64,000 nt of DNA from Hanleya hanleyi (lineage: Eukaryota; Mollusca; Polyplacophora; Lepidopleurida; Hanleyidae): NCBI GenBank assembly GCA_036873755.1, contig JAVTVY010037303.1, positions 1-64,000 on the forward strand, given 5' to 3'. The position numbers were made by a program, and so were the translations under genes. The notes below the pieces were generated by a model that worked only from the letters and a program-made list of their open reading frames with translations, had not been told where the DNA came from and ran no database searches. Shown here one piece after another: positions 10,721-22,180 of the stretch (the first letter of the stretch is position 1; each line of letters opens with the position of its first letter).

Positions 10721-11289
10721 TCATTCTTTAGATGACGACTTTACAACGAATATTATGGATTAAGAATACTGATCAGCGATACGGATTTGATATTTTTGGA
10801 ACATCATGATGTCTTGCCGGCATCATTGAAAACTGTTGACCGCTTCTCTCTTGCAGGAAACAAGCCTATGTTTATGTATACTATGATTGTCTTTTTGAAT
10901 TTGGTGCTAATACTGTTATGTGGAAAATGGAATAGGTCTTTGGATTATGGACGCGGATATTCTCTAATGGACGACGGCTGGATTATGAATGACGGACTAG
11001 ACGCTTGTAATACAGTGGGGCCCATATTGGTGATGTTGCCTGCATGCTGGAAGATACGCACCAATCGCACACTGAAATTGAAGACGTCCTTCTATTGATA
11101 GGTTCAAATGACTGCTGCTCTACCAAGAATGTAGCCAAGATCGCGGGGGACATGGAACACCTCATACAGTTGTGTCAGCGCAAATTTCCATCTGCCCGCA
11201 TTCATATATCTACTATGCTTCCGAGAAATGAGGCATCCAATGCGCCAGTGAACAGTATCATTGTTGGGGTAAATGATAAGTTTCGGTCT

Positions 11290-11515
11290 TTACAAGCGTC
11301 TAGTCCGTCATTCATAATCCAGCCGTCGTCCATTAGAGAATATCCGCGTCCATAATCCAAAGACCTATTCCACATTCCATATAACAGTATTAGCACCAAA
11401 TTCAAAAAGACAATCATAGTATACATAAACTTAGGCTTGTTTCCTGCAAGCGAGAAGCGGTCAACAGTTTTCAATGACGCCGGCAAGACATCATGATGTT
11501 CCAAAAATATCAAAT
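11290..11515 (-). mobile_element. PLE tail family 1, truncated, inverted
   Basis: This is the reverse complement of the last ~226 bases of the PLE tail, starting exactly at ttacaagcgtctag, the fixed element end. It sits in LINE-A ORF1 in the opposite orientation to copy 1, only 280 bases away. About 15 bases of filler (atcaatatcaatatg) separate it from resumed ORF1. Confidence 0.8.
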
Positions 11516-12037
11516 ATCAATATCAATATGAAAATGGCACACGTACGCTTGCCATATCGTCAACGGGTATGGATATTTCACACGAAACGGCATACCCAAG
11601 GCTTACTTGTTCAATGGCAACACGCATCTCAATGAAAAAAGGAACAAACTCCTGAGCTCCCTGTTTAGTCAAAGTGTTGGTCTGCCTGCCCCGACATTGG
11701 ATAAGAATCCGGCTACCACTACCAGACAAGCCCCGTCTGGTCACTCTTCATCGCCGCCATTGGTTTCCTGGCGTCTTTATGTCCAACTACTCCACCTATT
11801 TCGGAGGTTGAAAGTCAGGCATCATCGATAACCCAGGGACCGCCTCCAGTATTCCAACCACCTCAAATGCCCCCTCGGGTGATAAACTTCACCTACCCTC
11901 AACAGTATGCGTTTAATCCCACATACACACCACGAATGTACATGTGGCCTTATATGCAGCATAGCCCAACTGGTTTCCCTATTACAAACGGTCTCTATGG
12001 TGGGTTGGTGCCCTCCCTTCACATAAACTGTTATTAG

Positions 12038-12644
12038 TCTGAACATATACATTGATTTTTCTAATTTTTAGTTATTAATAACTGAAACCAATGAGATGGT
12101 GATCAGATTCTAACTGTAGTTTGGTGCCTTTCTGTTTGCTAAATGTTCTTAAAGCTCATTTTATTCAATTAGCCTGTTATGTCACTTTTATTTCGTTTTA
12201 TTATGACAGGGCCTTATTGCTAAATCCAGTGTATATCATCAATGACTGATTGTCTCTTCTAATATACCATTTGGCATCATTGGAGTGACTGCCATTAAAT
12301 AAGATCTCGTATAGCATTGATACCGCAATTCTATCGATTGAATGAAGTGCACAGTATTAACAACCCGCAACTTTGGTTATGTTGATTCCTTAATGCATGC
12401 ACTTGTATCAACATTGATCACACATTCATGACATTGTACGATATGATGTAGCATAATTTTCATCTGATATTCATATATCTCTTCTGTGGTACTATATGAT
12501 GTAGCTTAACAGTTTTCATTAGATATTTGCATAATATATCAATATCAACTCTTGACTTTAGAGGTACCCAGTTGTACCTTATGCCGAGTCTCATTTTGGT
12601 CATTTAATGTAGCTTGATACAATTTACACGCTCATGTCATCATT
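12038..12644. other. LINE-A inter-ORF region
   Basis: AT-rich sequence between the ORF1 stop and the first endonuclease residues. No gene or repeat is recognised. Confidence 0.4.
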
Positions 12645-13432
12645 TGTATTCTAGAATTCCCATGGTTTAGCATCTATCGCAGACTCGCCTGTAAATAGGG
12701 AACATTTTTAGGTATTTTTGAGGATTATGATTTTATTGCTCTCACTGAGACTTGGGCATCTGTAGAATTACAACACATATAAGGGAAGTAGGAAGAGGTG
12801 CCGACATACTGACTGCGTCACATGACTTCACAGAATAGTCTTCTGGTTAACCTATTCTAAAGCACATACCAAGAATCTAACGATTCGTGATATGTGTTGT
12901 ATCTCAGGTACGCTTTTATTGTACCTGTTCATGTGGCAACTTGGATGATATGACCACACGGCCCCTAGCACCGGCATAAGCGGTATTAGATACAAATCTA
13001 GAGAGCTATGATGGAAATGCTCTGACAACTCGTATACTGGTAATTGGTGAGCTGTTTCGCTGTGACAACTCGTACATTGGACATTGGTGAGCTGTATCGT
13101 CGTCAGATGTTAATGGCGGCATTTAACACAAAAGACTAGTCTGTAAGGCCCGATGTCGACCCAGCATCAACTTCCCACAAATGCCAACATATATCAAAGA
13201 CCAAATGGTCTGTACAGGGGGCGGGCCTCGGGGACGAAACGTCCATCAGCAGAATCTCGCCATATACAGGAAAAAAGACTGTAATAATAATGTTTTTCAT
13301 ACAGCGAATCCTGGCTATGAATGTTTGAGAGGTGGGGTCGCTCTGTATTACAACGATAAATTTGTCAACTATGTCACATGTGTTAAAACATACACTACAC
13401 GAAAATCTCGATTTGATATTATTTAATATTAC
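12645..13432 (+). pseudogene. LINE-A ORF2, start of AP endonuclease, interrupted
   Basis: The segment reads NSHGLASIADSPVNREHF, shifts frame by one base, then FLGIFEDYDFIALTETWASV, which is the N-terminal part of a LINE endonuclease with the catalytic TETW glutamate. A 505 bp PLE-type tail (12,766-13,270) interrupts it. The domain resumes with KKDCNNNVFHTANPGYECLR and RGGVALYYNDKFVNYVTCVK and then loses the frame at 13,432 after SRFDII. Endonucleases of this family nick target DNA to prime reverse transcription. Confidence 0.7.
12766..13270 (-). mobile_element. PLE-type tail, family 2, full 505 bp copy
   Basis: Both ends match the units of the tandem array at 28.4-29.7 kb: aattacaacacatataagg at one end and cgccatatacagg at the other, so this is a discrete unit and not a random truncation. 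It carries the family 2 hairpin (CAGGTAC/GTACCTG in sense orientation, 12,905-12,927). It interrupts LINE-A ORF2 between endonuclease blocks. Confidence 0.8.
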
Positions 13433-15736
13433 CACTAAATATAAGGTAAATATAACTGTTAGATTTGCAAAAGTTTAAACGGACCTGTAAATATTAACAT
13501 ATGTGGATATAATTTGCATGCTTTTAACATACACATTAGGGCCATGGTGTACGTATGGTGTTTAAATGGAAAGACAAATATAGACAAATGTATTTAAACT
13601 ACAGGTCAACACAGAACATATATGGTATGATATTGTATTAGCTACTATAGTAAACAAATATCGTTGCTTCATTATTTGCCAGTGTTGTAAATATGCATCA
13701 TTTGCCATATATTTCACTTATATGCGCCATACATTTTCTATTATATTTACCGTTTGTGGACATTAGATATTGCAGCTTGGACAGGCCCTTATGACACAGC
13801 ATAACGTACACAGTACAGAGTTATGCAAATAATTATATTTTATTCAATTATATATGCCACACTGGGACATCATGTGCAAATTAAACCGATTAATTTGCAG
13901 ACTTTTAATACACGGCAGGTGAGTTGATAAATATTTCGGTTATATTTTACTCTGTGAGATTTGTACTTCGCAGGAAATTAAATGTAACAATACTATTCAC
14001 CATATATTCTCTACTGCATGGAATGGTGGCTCATATAATTGATACATGAGCAAAGTTATACCACATAGACAAATTTAATCAAACAGATGAGTTTTATTAA
14101 CTAAACATTTACCAAATTGCAAATATAATCTCACATTTGAATAATATTTGATAGTATGATACAGACAACTGTATGTTATGGAAATGTAATCGTTTTATTT
14201 ACAACGTTGCGACATCGATATGAATTATTATTGCATGGTTCAGTGATAATTGCTGAGAATCGGTGTAATTTGAACGTATCAGTAGCCTCATATAGCGCAA
14301 GCACATTTCGAAAGCATTTGATGACACCGGGATTGAGCACCTGTGGTGAATGTTAAATGCTTATAGTTATGATCCTGGTATAAATAGTTTAGGTAGGACT
14401 TCCCATATCGAAACGGATTATAAAATTTGGCATAATTGAACACCAGCAGATAGTGAAATGTTATCTAGACAATAGATGCATAATCGAAGTTTATTAACTT
14501 GTATATACGGGTTTTTCTTATATAGTGCGATTTTCAACACACGGCAATCTGTATTTATATCCTTTATACTGATTTTCATAAAGTATGTATTTAATACATT
14601 GTTAATACGAGTGCTTCGTTATTTACAAGTCTGATGTGTTATGTGTACTTAAAACAAGTACATGTACATTAATTCCTTCCAGAAAATACAAAATGATTAT
14701 GAAAATCCTCTATATATCATTCCTGGGAAACATATCTGGAAACATGATTTGAGGAAAAAAATCAGCCAGAATGAGCCGGGGAAGTTCCAGTTCGATATAA
14801 GACAGCTTTTGTAGAGTTTTATTCAGTTAGATCTGCCAGAAAGATGTTATCTGACAAGGTTGGTAAATATTAAGCTTGCTGGATTCAAGGATCATTGGTG
14901 ATTATTTAATCATTGGTGTCTAATCGCTTTGTCACACTGGCATATTGTTAGCCTGTCTGTAGGCTAAACTTGAGCAAACAAATGTATGAGGCTTAATATA
15001 TTATGTAACCTCTTATCGGATGCCTTCTCTTCTCAACATACAATTGTGGCTGATGAATCCAAACTGTATTTCGTCACTGGACTTGTAGTGATTAGTGATG
15101 AAATGACTGGCCTTGAGTAGATAATGGTTTTGTTTTCGTCAACTTTTGTACAACACCGGAACAAAGCCTACCTATATCAATTTAACATTTCCATCAGTTA
15201 CACAACAGAAACATAGCATTCTGACTAGGACTCACACAGATTATTATATTGCTTGTATAGTGGCAGGCAAGATTACCAAGTAATACGATCATATTGTTCG
15301 GGTAATGGCAGTTATTCTGTTGATAAATCGCATAAATATGTTGGTATACATAACATAGTCTTGTTACAGGCACATGCGATATGTCACGACCACAGTATGT
15401 CAGTTCGAAATGATAATTCGACCTAAAGCGATACCAGAGAAACAGAAGAGAAAAAAATTGACAAATTCATTGTATATGTAGATTTAGAATTTTCCTACTG
15501 TTTTTGCTTTCTCATTCGTTTTAATATCACCATTTCAGATAATTGTGAAACCTCACCGATCCTGCATACCAACAAAAAGTGGATTCACTTAAATAAGACA
15601 ACACTGAATGTTGTTTCCGCCATTCGATATTCCTGTATAGCAGCGCGGTACTCCAATACTCATCATCCCGAATCTGACAAAGTCGAACCATGACAGAGAA
15701 CGAATTCACCAGGACGAAGCATAGAAGCTCGACTCT
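13433..15736. other. AT-rich, no gene
   Basis: Long AT-rich stretch with recurrent atttgcc/ggtaaat motifs in its first kilobase. No open frame resembles a known protein. Confidence 0.45.
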
Positions 15737-15985
15737 GAATGTTTTGAGTTGACGGAAATAGAGAACTGATGATGACAAATATGAGAATAAATGAATGCAA
15801 ATTGAAGAATTACTTTCTTTTATAATATTCCAAAAATAATTTGTCCCCTGTGGTGAGGTCTAATATTTGTTTTCCACGTAACACGTTATGGAATATTATA
15901 AAGGGAGGCAGGTCTTCTCTTTCATTCATTTGTTATAATTTTAATCATCCTCAGTTCTCTATTTCCATCAACTCAAACATTCAAA
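15737..15985. repeat. Imperfect inverted repeat, arms ~95 bp
   Basis: The left arm from gaatgttttgagttgacgg pairs with the right arm ending ccatcaactcaaacattc. Both arms also share ggaaatagagaactga and ttataatattcc in reversed order. The loop is about 55 bases. It looks like a foldback-type short element; no target duplication was identified. Confidence 0.65.
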
Positions 15986-17244
15986 TTCAAGATCCCGTGT
16001 TCGAACAGCTTCGTGACCTCATGCCCATACACTGCGAAAAAGATTGTGTGGAAACCATTTTAGCACCAGAATTGAGTTGAAAATAACACAAATGGGTGTT
16101 AGAATAAACAAAACTTTGTGGTGATATATGAAGTTTAACACAAAACTATTTGAGCGAATCAAATGTCAGCCAATGTGATGTATATTTCGTCTCCTTTGTT
16201 TGAAGTTACATGTTCGTCTCCGTATATTTGTTTTGACTTTGGAGATCCCCGATGTAGTATCCTCTCGTAACTTCGAAGAGTTTGTCCTCCATCCTTTTAT
16301 CCGCATGAACTAGGCCTTCCTCAAAATATACTGAGATGCCACGAAGGTGGTGTACCACACACGAACGCCGTCCGTTCAGTGGCTCTCTTTTTAAAAGGAC
16401 GTTTCGAGAAATAGCTGTAATGCTCACATCTACATGCAGGGCTGGCAATCTTAATAAATTAATATTCTATCAATGCTTTCCAATCTCTTATGCCGCTATA
16501 TAGAACCTTACTTATTTCAGTTGAACTTGCTCCGAGAGCCTTTGAATTAACAGCCTTATAACATCACGGCCGTATTTGGACTAATCCTCTTACCCAAAGA
16601 CCACATATCTATCTCGGATTATGTCGACACAATGACTGGACAGCGGCAAAATCAAAATGTATCCCGAATGAGTTCTTCTGATTCGGCTGAGCCAATCAAA
16701 ATTACTCCACCATTAATGTCTGCTTCAAAGCACTATGAATAATTCTCAGGACTGTGGTTGTCGCTCGAGTTACTGCAAGCCGGTTAGATCCCACAAGCCA
16801 AATATCCAAATGGTGGAGCAAATGGGATTTAATGTTAATTAGATTGGCAGAGCTGGTTACCTGCATTGTGGGGGGTGTGCATGCTGTACTTTCCACAAGC
16901 GAATTCGGGTTTGTTCATAAAGTGTTTCAAACCACGAGTTTGCTTGAGGAAAGAACATCACAAAGACGAGATCAAAAGTAAAACTTTTGCATTTGTATCT
17001 AAGTTGTGTCCATGTTCTATTTACATCAGTCATAGCTATCCGGATGCAAAGAAATCGAGAAGAACGATTATACAAATAAAAATGGTGTGATTTGCGATTT
17101 TCATCTTATATCCTAGCTGCGACCAAAGATGAAAGCAGAATCTAATATCGGCATACCAGTCAGAAGAATGTTATCGGCTTTACGAAAGCTTACCATGCCA
17201 AATCATCATGAATATACAAATATAACCATTTGTGTCCATTTTAA
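15986..17244. other. No gene seen
   Basis: Moderately AT-rich sequence. Open frames are short, overlap on both strands and match nothing I recognise. Confidence 0.4.
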
Positions 17245-17865
17245 TTAGTCGTCTACTTTGGAGCCCGTCAAAAATCAATTGTTATCTGCAGAAATTTACT
17301 TTCTGTGCAGTGAGTAAAAAATTGACCTTCACAGACTGACCATCATTACTCCGTGATATTGATAATATATTACGCTTGAAATAAATTTGAAATTTTCTGC
17401 ATATGAACTATGTACTATAGTTTGATGCACCGGGGTTCATTACATAGAAAGACGTCATATTGTATTCGTGTTCCAGTTTGATTCCAAAGATTGATACCCT
17501 ATAAAGTAATAACAGGTGGCTCCTGGGTGTGTCGTTTATATCCCTTGTGCAGTGAAATTGCGGAATGATAAACCGCACACATATCTATGACCGTACACCA
17601 CATCTTTGACCTTTGTGTCCGTGAAAACGAACACAGTAGGGTATCTCCCTATGTAATTAAGCCCTGGTACATGAAACTACAGCAGTGGAGTTTTATTTAT
17701 GGAGACAATTACAAAGTTATTTCAGGCGTGAAACATCACCAATATCAGAGAGTAATGGTAGTCATTTTGTAGAGTTCGGTTTGATACGCTGCAAAAAAAA
17801 ACGGGTAACTTTTGCAGAGTTAGCTACGGTATTGATTTTCGAGACGCTCCAAAGTAGACGACTAA
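17245..17865. mobile_element. 621 bp element with 20 bp terminal inverted repeats
   Basis: Left end TTAGTCGTCTACTTTGGAGC (17,245-17,264) is perfectly inverted at the right end (17,846-17,865). A diverged relative of its right 170 bases is found at 54,838-55,022, so it is a dispersed family. It has no transposase and is likely non-autonomous. A target-site duplication is not clear. Confidence 0.6.
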
Positions 17866-18781
17866 CACAGTTTTACTCATTATTTGGCAATCTAAACTAT
17901 ACACAGTTAAACAATAAATTTTACATAAAATCCAACTGACGAAACGCGAAGTAAACAACAGCTGTACAAATAATGAGTAACTGACCACAGCGTGCTGAAA
18001 TTATATGTGTCATATTGACCTACAATAAAACAATCATTTCCTAGCAGAAGTAGCAATAGTATGGAAAGGTGACATGGAAAAATCATCTAAGTTTCGAACT
18101 AACTATATAGGTTTATTGTAATGATTATGCACATGTATAATGAGAAAACGACACTAATGTATAAAACGTTAAGGAAAACTCCAACGATCAAGTTCAATAT
18201 CAAGAGAAGAAAGTACCGAATATTTGGATTGAAATTCCGCAAGTAAATACTACAAACGGTCGAGAGATAAAATATAGTCCAAAGAAATATGGAAATCACA
18301 TATATATTTTTTCGTTCAAGTTTTGTTTTCCATATTGTTTTTTATTTTTTCGAAATATTCAAAAGTTCAAAATGACGTTTCCTCGTCCTCAGAGTTGAGT
18401 GGACCGACCTGTAGAGCGCACTCGGGTGCATCATCTGGAGGCATTCTGGAGCTGCGCTCGCCCACTTTTCGGTCGCAATACGGTGCCCCTTCCCGGAGTT
18501 TAGCTGCAATCTTCCTCGCGCGCTTATCTAAAGCTGCATATGGTGCATATTATAGACCCAGACATACATGAATGGGGCATATTTTGTAGACCTAATTGTA
18601 ATGGCATTCATCTGCAATATGTGAAGGAATTGCTTTTATGACAAAATATATAATCCATGTATGTATTAGCAGTGTACAATTGTGTGCTGTCCTAAGTGTT
18701 TTATGGGGTGGATGGAGGGTGTCTGGTTCCATGCTGCTTCAAAGATTTCTTCTTTGAAGTAGAAAGAATGCAACTTGTCTG
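17866..18781. other. No gene seen; GC-rich patch 18,390-18,530
   Basis: Mostly AT-rich. A short GC-rich island at 18,390-18,530 stands out but encodes nothing recognisable in any frame. It might be part of another short element. Confidence 0.35.
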
Positions 18782-19768
18782 TATGGCAAGCCAAAGTGCT
18801 TTTTATTCCGAATTTCCGATATTGGAAATTCTATTTCCGATATCAGAAATTGAATTCCCGATATGGGAAATTCTAATTTCCGATATCGGAAATTGCAATT
18901 CCCGATATTGCAATTCCCGATATCAAAAATAGAATTTTCGATATCGGGAATTGGAATTTCCCATATCGGAAATTCAGTGACAATTTCCGATATCGGAAAT
19001 GAAAGCTCTGGAAGCTTTACTGAACCTAGAATTGCAATTTCCGATATCGGAAATTCAGTGACAATTTCCGATATCGGAAATATCAGGAATTGAATTTCCG
19101 ATATCGGAAATTGTCTCCGAATTTCCGATATCCGAAATTGTAATTCTCGATTTCCGATATCGAAAATTCTAATTCCTGATATCGGGAATTGCAATTTCCG
19201 ATATCGGAAATTCAGTGACAATTTCCGATATCGGAAATATCAGGAATTGAATTTCCGATATCGGAAATTGTCTCCGAATTTCCGATATCCGAAATTGTAA
19301 TTCTCGATTTCCGATATCGAAAATTCTAATTCCTGATATCGGGAATTGCAATTTCCGATATCAGAAAATGAAGGACATGAATTTCCGATATCGGAAATCG
19401 GAAATTGTAATTCTCGATTCCCGATGTCGAAAATTCTAATTCCTGATATCGGGAATTGCAATTCCCTATATCGGAAATTCAATTTCCGATATCAGAAAAT
19501 GAAGGACATGAATTTCCGATATCGGAAATTTTAATTCCGATATCGGAAATTGTAATTCTCGATTTCCGATGTCGAAAATTCTAATTCCTGATATCGGGAA
19601 TTGCAATTCCCTATATCGGAAATTGAATTTCCGATATCGAGAATTCAATTTCCGATATCAGAAAATGAAGGACATGAATTTCCGATATCGGAAATTTTAA
19701 TTCCGATATCGGAAATTTCAATTCCGATATCGGAAATTCTCGAATAAAAAGCACTTTGGCTTGCCATA
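18782..19768. mobile_element. Non-autonomous DNA element filled with GATATC palindromes
   Basis: The element has perfect 27 bp terminal inverted repeats (18,782-18,808 and 19,742-19,768, starting TATGGCAAGCC) and is flanked on both sides by the 6 bp direct repeat TGTCTG (18,776-18,781 and 19,769-19,774). The whole interior is an array of the palindrome TTTCCGATATCGGAAA and variants; I count about 29 GATATC cores in roughly 930 bases. Higher-order repetition is present: the phrase ttcagtgacaatttccg recurs 157 bases apart. Long open frames in all readings (FRYRK, FPISE repeats) come from the array and are not genes. No transposase is encoded. Confidence 0.85.
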
Positions 19769-19795
19769 TGTCTGGGTGGTGCTTACATGGTTCGT

Positions 19796-19860
19796 GGCTA
19801 TATGACTGAAACAATGTTGAAAGTTATGTTGAATCCTATGCACTCGCTCACTCACTTGTG
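19796..19860 (+). repeat. SINE/LINE 3' tail fragment
   Basis: The phrase tatatgactgaaacaatgtt followed by cactcgctcactcact matches the short-element tail at 43,590-43,670. Only the 3' end is present. Confidence 0.5.
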
Positions 19861-19961
19861 TCAAAATATATTGTATATAAGCTTAGTCTTCCAGAAGAAT
19901 TGAGTAGTATATACTGGTAAATTTTGGGACATGAATTTTGTTTGAAACATGTGAACTAACA

Positions 19962-20090
19962 CACAGGGGCTTATTACCGTTGTTAATTGGTTAATTAGGT
20001 TGATTACACAAGGTGATTTATTCCCTACCTCGACCCTCCCCCCTGTAATCAACCTAATTAACCAATTAATAACGGTAATGAGGCCCTGTG
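19962..20090. mobile_element. 129 bp MITE with ~47 bp arms and 8 bp duplication
   Basis: Left arm CACAGGGGCTTATTACCG is inverted at the right end (ggtaatgaggccctgtg), and pairing continues for about 47 bases with few mismatches through ttaattggttaattaggttg. Flanks aactaaca (19,954-19,961) and gactaaca (20,091-20,098) match at 7 of 8 positions. An 8 bp duplication and CAGGG-type ends suit a hAT-derived MITE. Confidence 0.75.
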
Positions 20091-20098
20091 GACTAACA

Positions 20099-22180
20099 TG
20101 TAAATATGCATGATACAAGCGAAATGCAAGTGAGGGTTTAATGCAAGCGCTCTGTGCTGAATCGATCGTTTCACATTTGGATATCCCTTCTTGCACACGC
20201 AGGTGCTGATACCATCTTATCGGTACCCAAAATTGTGAAACCACAGAAATACGAAATGGCACACTTCAACAAAATTCAAGTCACTGCTTTAACAATAAAA
20301 CTCTGCCATAGCACTGGCAGGTGCATTCAGACAGCAGTTCACATCAGTTTTTTTTCACCCATTCTTTCCTATCTATTTAACATGGGTTTGTTAACATGTA
20401 AGCTTATCACTTATCCTATTGTTCCAAGAAAGGACCATTATGCTTACATTTATGATAATTCTGGCAACTTCAGGTCAAAGATAGACCAGTTATCATTATT
20501 AAAATATTTCCTATGGACACATGTGAAAGGGAAGACAGTGGATGTATCAACTGCTGTACATGTAAACTGCTCTCTCAATGTGACTGCCAGTGATATTGGT
20601 GCAGCATTCACTCCGGCTTCACGGTATATTGTTAAAGGAATAATTTGAATTTTGTGCAAGTGGGGTATTAGAGCTGACAAATATCCCAGTTTAACCAAAT
20701 CTGTCATAATTTTGTTTCTTTCGAAGACATATTTTCACAAATTATTGTCAGTCAGTTTTTAGCTGAAACGACTGTAAGTGTATAAGATCCATAAGACTTT
20801 CGACATTCGATTTATTTTCAATGAGCGCAATTAGTCTTCATCGATAGCCAAATTAAAGAGCTGTGTCAGCTGTGGACATCTGTTCTAAATATTTAGAACA
20901 AATTTTATTTAACAATGTAATGAAAAGTTATGTGCTTATGAATAACAGTTTCATACATATGGGAAACAGTCCTGCCAGCATAGCTTAAACTGTGTTTCTC
21001 TTTAAGAGAGGTGGAATATCATGCCACATCACTTATGAATGAAAGGTCACTTCCAGTAAAGGGGTTGCCATTGCAATGTAGAGAGGTTACTTCCAGCTGA
21101 GTGACTGGCGGAGAAAACGTAAATCTTGGAATTTCATGAAAAAAAATGCGAAAAACACTCAGTCACGTGGATAGAACTGGGCTAACCCTGAGTCAAATGG
21201 GTCATGAAGGGTCTCAACTTGAAGCGCGCTTCAATGTCGGTCAGCTGACAGGGGGAATCAAAGACTATGAATCCCCCCCCCCTTAAAACAGACTTTGCAG
21301 GGTGTACACAATCTGGAAAATGGACTTCACATGAATCCATGAGTATTTTTTTCTTGTGGTGCAAATTATAGTGTGTGGATATTTGTTCGGTTGAATTTCA
21401 CAGGAAAGTGACGGAGTTCATCACCATGAAGCATTGAAGTAGTATATAGCGGTGATTTCGAGCAACATTTTTTGGGCACCGGGAAAATTCGCCATCTGTT
21501 GGTCCATGTTAAATCGCAATCGGGAACCCTCAAATTACGGTCGATAGGGGGCGCCACCAGCTCAAGGATCCAATCAGATCACCAAAAAACCCTGTCTTGT
21601 GTGTTTTATTCATAATGCATAAATGCCCAATGTGGAGATTCAGTCAAACTGAAATCATTGGTGTAGGATGGGGCCAAAATGTAACCCATCACTGTTAGAA
21701 TGCAAGCGCACTATAGTAAAATAGAGAGCCAATAAAATCAGCTCACAGGCCAAGTACGTGTTTTGGTCTAGGTTTGGAGCGGGCAATTCATTGAGGTGTG
21801 TGTGAAGGAAGACGGTGAGTGAAGACTCGTGAATCCTCTCTCACTCGACTAAAAAGATCATCTGAAATAACTACTCGATAAAAAGAATCTCTTAAAATCT
21901 ATACAGTCAATAAGAATGGGTTCCACTGTGAGATCTCCGTGGTAGTCAAAATCTCACTGAACCGCGCCAGGTCCATTTCGATATTTTGTGTATTCTTAAT
22001 TGAGCTAAGATAAGTTCATGAGTTCACAGAAAATGTTTCATTAGACACCAATTTTACACAAAATCGGTGTCCCAAAACGGCGATTGAAATCTGACGATAA
22101 ACACAATGTTCAGTGAAATACAATGTTCTGGTCTATACTCAAAACACACTGCCACTGAAAAATTGACATATTTCATATTC
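20099..22180. other. No supported gene; one 164-codon open frame
   Basis: An open frame on the plus strand (20,154-20,648, first ATG codon reading MAHFNKIQ) is the longest here but matches nothing I know and lacks promoter or splice signals I can see. The rest, including a run of C near 21,272, shows nothing recognisable. Confidence 0.35.

Larger units (their letters stand above)
10056..11010 (+). mobile_element. Penelope-like element copy 1, 5'-truncated (955 bp)
   Basis: This segment is nearly identical to the PLE at 52,945-53,889 and begins abruptly at ctgtatctgttctc. Removing it joins ORF1 codons GTT and TAC in frame, so its limits are defined to a base or two. It contains the C-terminal part of a reverse transcriptase and a ~400 bp tail ending in gactagacgcttgtaa. 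No obvious target-site duplication is present. Confidence 0.8.
9096..12037 (+). pseudogene. LINE-A ORF1: coiled coil, SGNH esterase, Pro/Gln tail; interrupted twice
   Basis: The frame is open from 9,096, with no clear ATG; first usable start GTG at 9,123. Residues ~100-190 form a predicted coiled coil (SVEVKSLRDDVATLSTANQH, LEKDNALLKAKLTVMERK). Then comes the start of an SGNH hydrolase domain, CTILIIGSSMTKGLKGHQL. At 10,056 a PLE breaks in; the domain resumes at 11,011 as YSGAHIGDVACMLED and LLLIGSNDC. A second, inverted PLE tail (11,290-11,515) interrupts it again; it resumes with CHIVNGYGYFTRNGIPKAYL and FNGNTHLNEKRNKLLSSLFS, the C-terminal esterase block with its D/N-x-x-H. A frameshift near 11,760 leads to a proline/glutamine/tyrosine-rich tail (PPRVINFTYPQQYAFNP) ending at TAG 12,035. 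Esterase ORF1s occur in CR1/L2-type LINEs; their exact role is unsettled. Confidence 0.75.

Noticed and set aside
13200..13260. Hammerhead ribozyme in the family 2 tail (ggGGACGAAACgtcc resembles the 3' half of the core)
   Set aside because: No CUGANGA partner with a matching stem II was found near it. The phrase is explained as a simple GGACG/CGTCC hairpin.
18739..19814. Long overlapping open frames with repeated FPISEI / DIGN residues
   Set aside because: They arise from the GATATC palindrome array, are open in several frames on both strands, and change with each unit. No protein is implied.
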